The position numbers and the translations under genes were made by a program. A DNA stretch of 64,000 bases from Azonexus sp. (GTDB lineage: Bacteria > Pseudomonadota > Gammaproteobacteria > Burkholderiales > Rhodocyclaceae), in the NCBI GenBank assembly GCA_017983615.1, contig JAGOBB010000001.1, forward strand, positions 558,001-622,000, read 5' to 3'. This document shows, one piece after another, positions 61,501 to 64,000 of this stretch (within the stretch, counting starts at the first letter, position 1; every line of letters starts with the position of its first letter). The notes beneath the pieces were generated by a model, which was given only the letters and a program-made list of their open reading frames with translations, ran no database searches and was not told the origin of the DNA.

Positions 61501-63171
61501 CCGGGTGAAGGCGGCCAGTTGCCGGGTCACAAGGTATCCGAATACATCGGCTTCCTGCGTCACTCGGTGCCGGGTGTCGGCCTGATTTCGCCGCCGCCGC
61601 ACCACGACATTTATTCGATCGAGGATTTGGCACAGCTGATTCATGACCTGAAGAACGCCAATTCCCAGGCCTCCATCTCGGTCAAGCTGGTTTCCGAGGT
61701 TGGCGTCGGTACGGTTGCCGCTGGCGTTGCCAAGGCCAAGGCCGATCACGTCGTGATCGCCGGCTTTGACGGTGGCACCGGTGCTTCGCCGCAGTCGTCG
61801 ATCAAGCATGCCGGCACGCCGTGGGAACTCGGCCTGTCCGAAACCCAGCAGACGCTGGTCCTGAACCGCCTGCGTTCGCGTATCCGCGTCCAGGTCGATG
61901 GCCAGATGAAGACTGGCCGCGACGTCGTCATTGGCGCGCTGCTCGGTGCCGATGAATTCGGCTTCGCCACCGCGCCGCTGGTTGTCGAAGGCTGCATCAT
62001 GATGCGCAAGTGTCATCTGAACACCTGTCCGGTTGGCGTTGCCACGCAGGACACGGAACTGCGCAAGCGCTTTACCGGCCAGCCGGAGCATGTCGTGAAC
62101 TACTTCTTCTTCGTCGCCGAAGAGGTCCGCGAGCTCATGGCACAGCTCGGCATTCGCAAGTTCGACGATCTGGTCGGTCGCGCCGACCTGCTCGATACCC
62201 GTGCCGGGATCGAACACTGGAAGGCCAAGGGGCTGGATTTCAGCAAGATCTTCTACCAGCCGAACGTTCCGGCCGATGTCTCGCGTCGCCACACCGAAGT
62301 GCAGGATCACGGCCTGAACAAGGCGCTCGACCACAAGCTGATCGAGCAGGCCAAGCCGGCGCTTGAAAAGGGTCAGAAGGTCCAGATCGAGACCACGATC
62401 ATCAACGTCAATCGTACCTGCGGCACCATGCTGTCGGGTGAAGTTGCCCGCCGCTACGGCCACGCCGGTTTGCCGGACGATACCATTCACGTCAAGCTGA
62501 CCGGCACGGCTGGTCAGGCCTTCGGCGCCTTCCTGGCCAAGGGCGTGACGCTGGAACTGACCGGCGAAGGTAACGACTACGTCGGCAAGGGTTTGTCGGG
62601 CGGACGTATCATCATCAAGCCGAGCCCGGATTTCCGGGGCGATACGCAACAGAACATCATCTGCGGCAATACCGTCATGTACGGCGCGACCGAGGGTGAG
62701 TCGTTCTTCGCCGGCGTCGGTGGCGAGCGCTTCTGCGTTCGCAACTCCGGTGGTACGGCCGTTGTTGAAGGCGTGGGTGACCATGGTTGCGAATACATGA
62801 CCGGCGGTACCGTGGTCGTGCTGGGTGATACGGGCCGCAACTTCGCGGCGGGCATGTCGGGCGGTATCGCCTACGTGCTGGACGAGGACGGCAGCTTCAA
62901 GCAGCGCTGCAACCTGGCGCAGGTCGCGCTGGAGAAGGTGCTCCCGGCCAGCCGTCAGGCTGGCGGCGAGCCGCTGCACCTGGGTATCGCCGACGAAACC
63001 CAGCTCAAGGATCTGGTCACGCGTCACGCCGAATACGCCGGTAGCGCCACTGCCAGGAAGATTCTCGCCAATTGGGACGTTTATCGCGAGAAGTTCGTCA
63101 AAGTCTATCCGCACGAGTACAAGCGGGCGCTCACCGAGATGGCCGCTGCTGCACAGAAGGAGGCCGCATAA
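58534..63171 (+). CDS. gltB: Glutamate synthase (NADPH) large subunit
   Basis: GltB (about 1545 aa) makes glutamate from glutamine and 2-oxoglutarate. The class II glutaminase domain begins at [13 protein letters not shown], where the Cys becomes the N-terminal nucleophile after removal of a propeptide of about 20 residues. The central and FMN domains follow, with [20 protein letters not shown], and the 3Fe-4S cysteines are in [15 protein letters not shown]. The C-terminal beta-helix has [21 protein letters not shown] prefer ATG 58534 (8 nt after AGGAA) over GTG 58531. The stop overlaps gltD by 1 bp (TAATG). Confidence 0.97.
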   Translation: MEPAVPEQQGLYDPANEHDACGVGFVAHFKGQKSHSIVEQGLLILKNLDHRGAVGADPLQGDGAGILIQIPDQFYREEMARQGVDLPPSGEYGVGMVFLPQEAASRHACVEEIERSVTAEGQVVLGWRDVPVNADMPMSPTVRAKEPVIRQIFVGRGPDVFVTDALERKLYIIRRRAANAIKSLKLKHGQEFYVPSFSARTVNYKGLLLADQVGVYYLDLQDKRTVSALALVHQRFSTNTFPTWDLAHPFRYIAHNGEINTVRGNVNWFKAREQAISSPILGDDLKKVWPLHYPGQSDSASFDNALELLVMGGGYSLAQAVMLMIPEAWEKHTTMDENRRAFYEYHAAMMEPWDGPAAVAFTDGRQIGATLDRNGLRPARYLVTDDDLVVMASESGVLPIPEKKIVKKWRLQPGKMFLIDMEQGRIIDDQELKNSLANAKPYREWIEKIRIKLDEVPAPEEKCAASGASLLDRQQAFGYTQEDVKVILEPMVQNGEEATGSMGTDSALPVLSSKNKTLYAYFKQLFAQVTNPPIDPIREELVMSLVSFIGPKPNLLNTHDINPPIRLEVSQPVLSFADIEKLRNIEKYTSNKFRSFELDICYPVAWGKDGIEARLASLAADAEDAVRSGANILIVSDRKVDAEHVAIPALLATSAIHQHLVKKGLRTSAGLVVETGSARETHHFALLGGYGAEAVHPYLALETIESFAKGDAEKAEKYVKNFIKAIGKGLNKVMSKMGISTYMSYTGAQIFEAIGLQKEFIEKYFTGTPSNIEGIGVFEVAEESIRLHNEAFSADPVLATMLDAGGEYAYRIRGEEHMWTPDSIAKLQHSTRSGKYETYKEYAKLINDQTKRHLTLRGLFEFKPQGAPIPLEEVEPAKEIVKRFATGAMSLGSISTEAHTTLAIAMNRIGGKSNTGEGGEDAKRFQPLKAGQTLSEIVGASRIERDYTFKEGDSLRSAIKQVASGRFGVTTEYLVNADQIQIKMAQGAKPGEGGQLPGHKVSEYIGFLRHSVPGVGLISPPPHHDIYSIEDLAQLIHDLKNANSQASISVKLVSEVGVGTVAAGVAKAKADHVVIAGFDGGTGASPQSSIKHAGTPWELGLSETQQTLVLNRLRSRIRVQVDGQMKTGRDVVIGALLGADEFGFATAPLVVEGCIMMRKCHLNTCPVGVATQDTELRKRFTGQPEHVVNYFFFVAEEVRELMAQLGIRKFDDLVGRADLLDTRAGIEHWKAKGLDFSKIFYQPNVPADVSRRHTEVQDHGLNKALDHKLIEQAKPALEKGQKVQIETTIINVNRTCGTMLSGEVARRYGHAGLPDDTIHVKLTGTAGQAFGAFLAKGVTLELTGEGNDYVGKGLSGGRIIIKPSPDFRGDTQQNIICGNTVMYGATEGESFFAGVGGERFCVRNSGGTAVVEGVGDHGCEYMTGGTVVVLGDTGRNFAAGMSGGIAYVLDEDGSFKQRCNLAQVALEKVLPASRQAGGEPLHLGIADETQLKDLVTRHAEYAGSATARKILANWDVYREKFVKVYPHEYKRALTEMAAAAQKEAA

Positions 63172-64000
63172 TGGGCAAGCCGACTGGATTCATGGAGTTC
63201 GAGCGTCTCAACGAGGCCTACGACCCGGTCGAACAGCGACTGAAGCATTTCAAGGAGTTCGTGCATGCACTGAACGACGAGGATGCCAAGGTTCAGGGCG
63301 CACGTTGCATGGACTGCGGTATCCCGTTCTGCAACAACGGCTGCCCGGTCAACAACATCATTCCGGACTGGAACGATCTGGTTTACCGCGGCAACTGGAA
63401 GCAGGCGCTGGAAGTGCTGCATTCGACCAACAATTTCCCCGACTTCACCGGCCGCATCTGTCCGGCGCCCTGCGAAGCTGCCTGTACGCTGGGCATCAAC
63501 GCCGCACCGGTGGGCATCAAGTCGATTGAGCATTTCATCATCGACAAGGGCTGGGAGTCCGGCTGGGTTGTTCCGCAGCCGGCAAAGTCGAAGACCGGCA
63601 AGAAGGTTGCCGTGGTCGGTTCCGGCCCGGCCGGTCTGGCTGCTGCGCAGCAACTGGCCCGCGTTGGTCATGACGTGACCGTGTTCGAGAAGAGTGATCG
63701 CCTCGGCGGTTTGCTGGCTTACGGCATCCCCGACTTCAAGCTGGAAAAGACGGTGGTCGATCGCCGTATCGCCCAGATGGAAGCTGAGGGCGTTACCTTC
63801 AAGACCAAGGTCGTGGTTGGCGACAAGAACGTGCCGGCCGGCATCAACAACGATGCCAGCGAATTCGTTTCGGCCGACCAGCTGAAGAAGGATTTCGATG
63901 CCGTGATCCTTGCCGCCGGTTCCGAAGTGCCGCGCGATTTGCCGGTGCCGGGCCGCGAGCTGAAGGGCATCTACGCCGCGCTGGAATTCCTGATTCCGCA
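63171..64000 (+). CDS. gltD: Glutamate synthase small subunit (3' end outside window)
   Basis: The first 276 or so residues of GltD are visible and the frame is open at the window end. The two N-terminal Fe-S motifs are [17 protein letters not shown] and [14 protein letters not shown]. The FAD-binding Rossmann fold starts with [18 protein letters not shown], followed by [20 protein letters not shown]. GltD takes electrons from NADPH and passes them to GltB. The ATG overlaps the gltB stop by one base. Confidence 0.96.
   Translation, partial: MGKPTGFMEFERLNEAYDPVEQRLKHFKEFVHALNDEDAKVQGARCMDCGIPFCNNGCPVNNIIPDWNDLVYRGNWKQALEVLHSTNNFPDFTGRICPAPCEAACTLGINAAPVGIKSIEHFIIDKGWESGWVVPQPAKSKTGKKVAVVGSGPAGLAAAQQLARVGHDVTVFEKSDRLGGLLAYGIPDFKLEKTVVDRRIAQMEAEGVTFKTKVVVGDKNVPAGINNDASEFVSADQLKKDFDAVILAAGSEVPRDLPVPGRELKGIYAALEFLIP

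Noticed and set aside
61210-63114. A 634-codon minus-strand open frame opposite gltB (and another at 59659-61128)
   Set aside because: These are long shadow frames that result from strong third-position GC in gltB. No ribosome-binding site or domain is visible.

Overview
The window reads as chromosome of a high-GC betaproteobacterium. Inference from gene content and order points to Rhodocyclales of the Dechloromonas/Azonexus kind: mrcA divergent from pilMNOPQ-aroK-aroB-gltBD, polA-LOG-DUF2782-thrB, nadD-rsfS-rlmH-maf, dapF-DUF484-xerC, an SAH riboswitch before ahcY, and HslVU. Most genes are core housekeeping genes packed into operons with 1-8 bp overlaps.

Layout. 1-1448: the end of cobS, a small Cys-rich ORF and cobC (late cobalamin synthesis). 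1477-11625: msbA, polA, a LOG protein, DUF2782, thrB, two BPSS1780-type membrane proteins and the nadD-rsfS-rlmH-maf operon. 11646-22838: an accessory block between maf and rng, which are usually neighbours. It holds two RTX proteins, a PrtD/HlyD-type type I secretion pair, acetoacetyl-CoA synthetase, an acyltransferase and the tRNA hydroxylation gene trhP. 22875-26107: rng, a Tat-exported dienelactone hydrolase, proQ and a tRNA cluster (Lys-Lys-fMet) with a consensus promoter. 26270-32275: an S-adenosylmethionine cycle cluster (metK, ahcY, metF) with tlyA, a holin-like protein and an HD-GYP gene broken by one in-frame stop. 32434-37107: two late lipid A acyltransferases, a GNAT protein, dapF-DUF484-xerC. 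37162-37496: a self-contained transcription unit for an unrecognised 50-residue basic protein. 37511-42699: rlmI and a zinc-type uptake cluster (DUF2946, outer-membrane barrel, ABC transporter). 42745-49116: a STAS-repeat protein, hslVU, an AEC carrier, hslR, lysA, lptM, cyaY. 49117-64000: mrcA, the type IV pilus alignment/secretin operon, aroKB, gltB and partial gltD.

The most unusual signal is not a gene. A short element with core TGCTACGGTC, usually preceded by AA and followed by GGCC, an A/T tract, GGCC and a second A/T tract about one helical turn further on, occurs at least 12 times in both orientations, inside genes and between them. The exact 10-mer core occurs 10 times, where about 0.12 would be expected by chance. 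Its architecture resembles the DNA uptake sequences of Pasteurellaceae (short core plus two phased A/T tracts). The same window carries pilMNOPQ, whose secretin is the usual DNA entry port in competent bacteria. I know of no description of such a sequence in this group.
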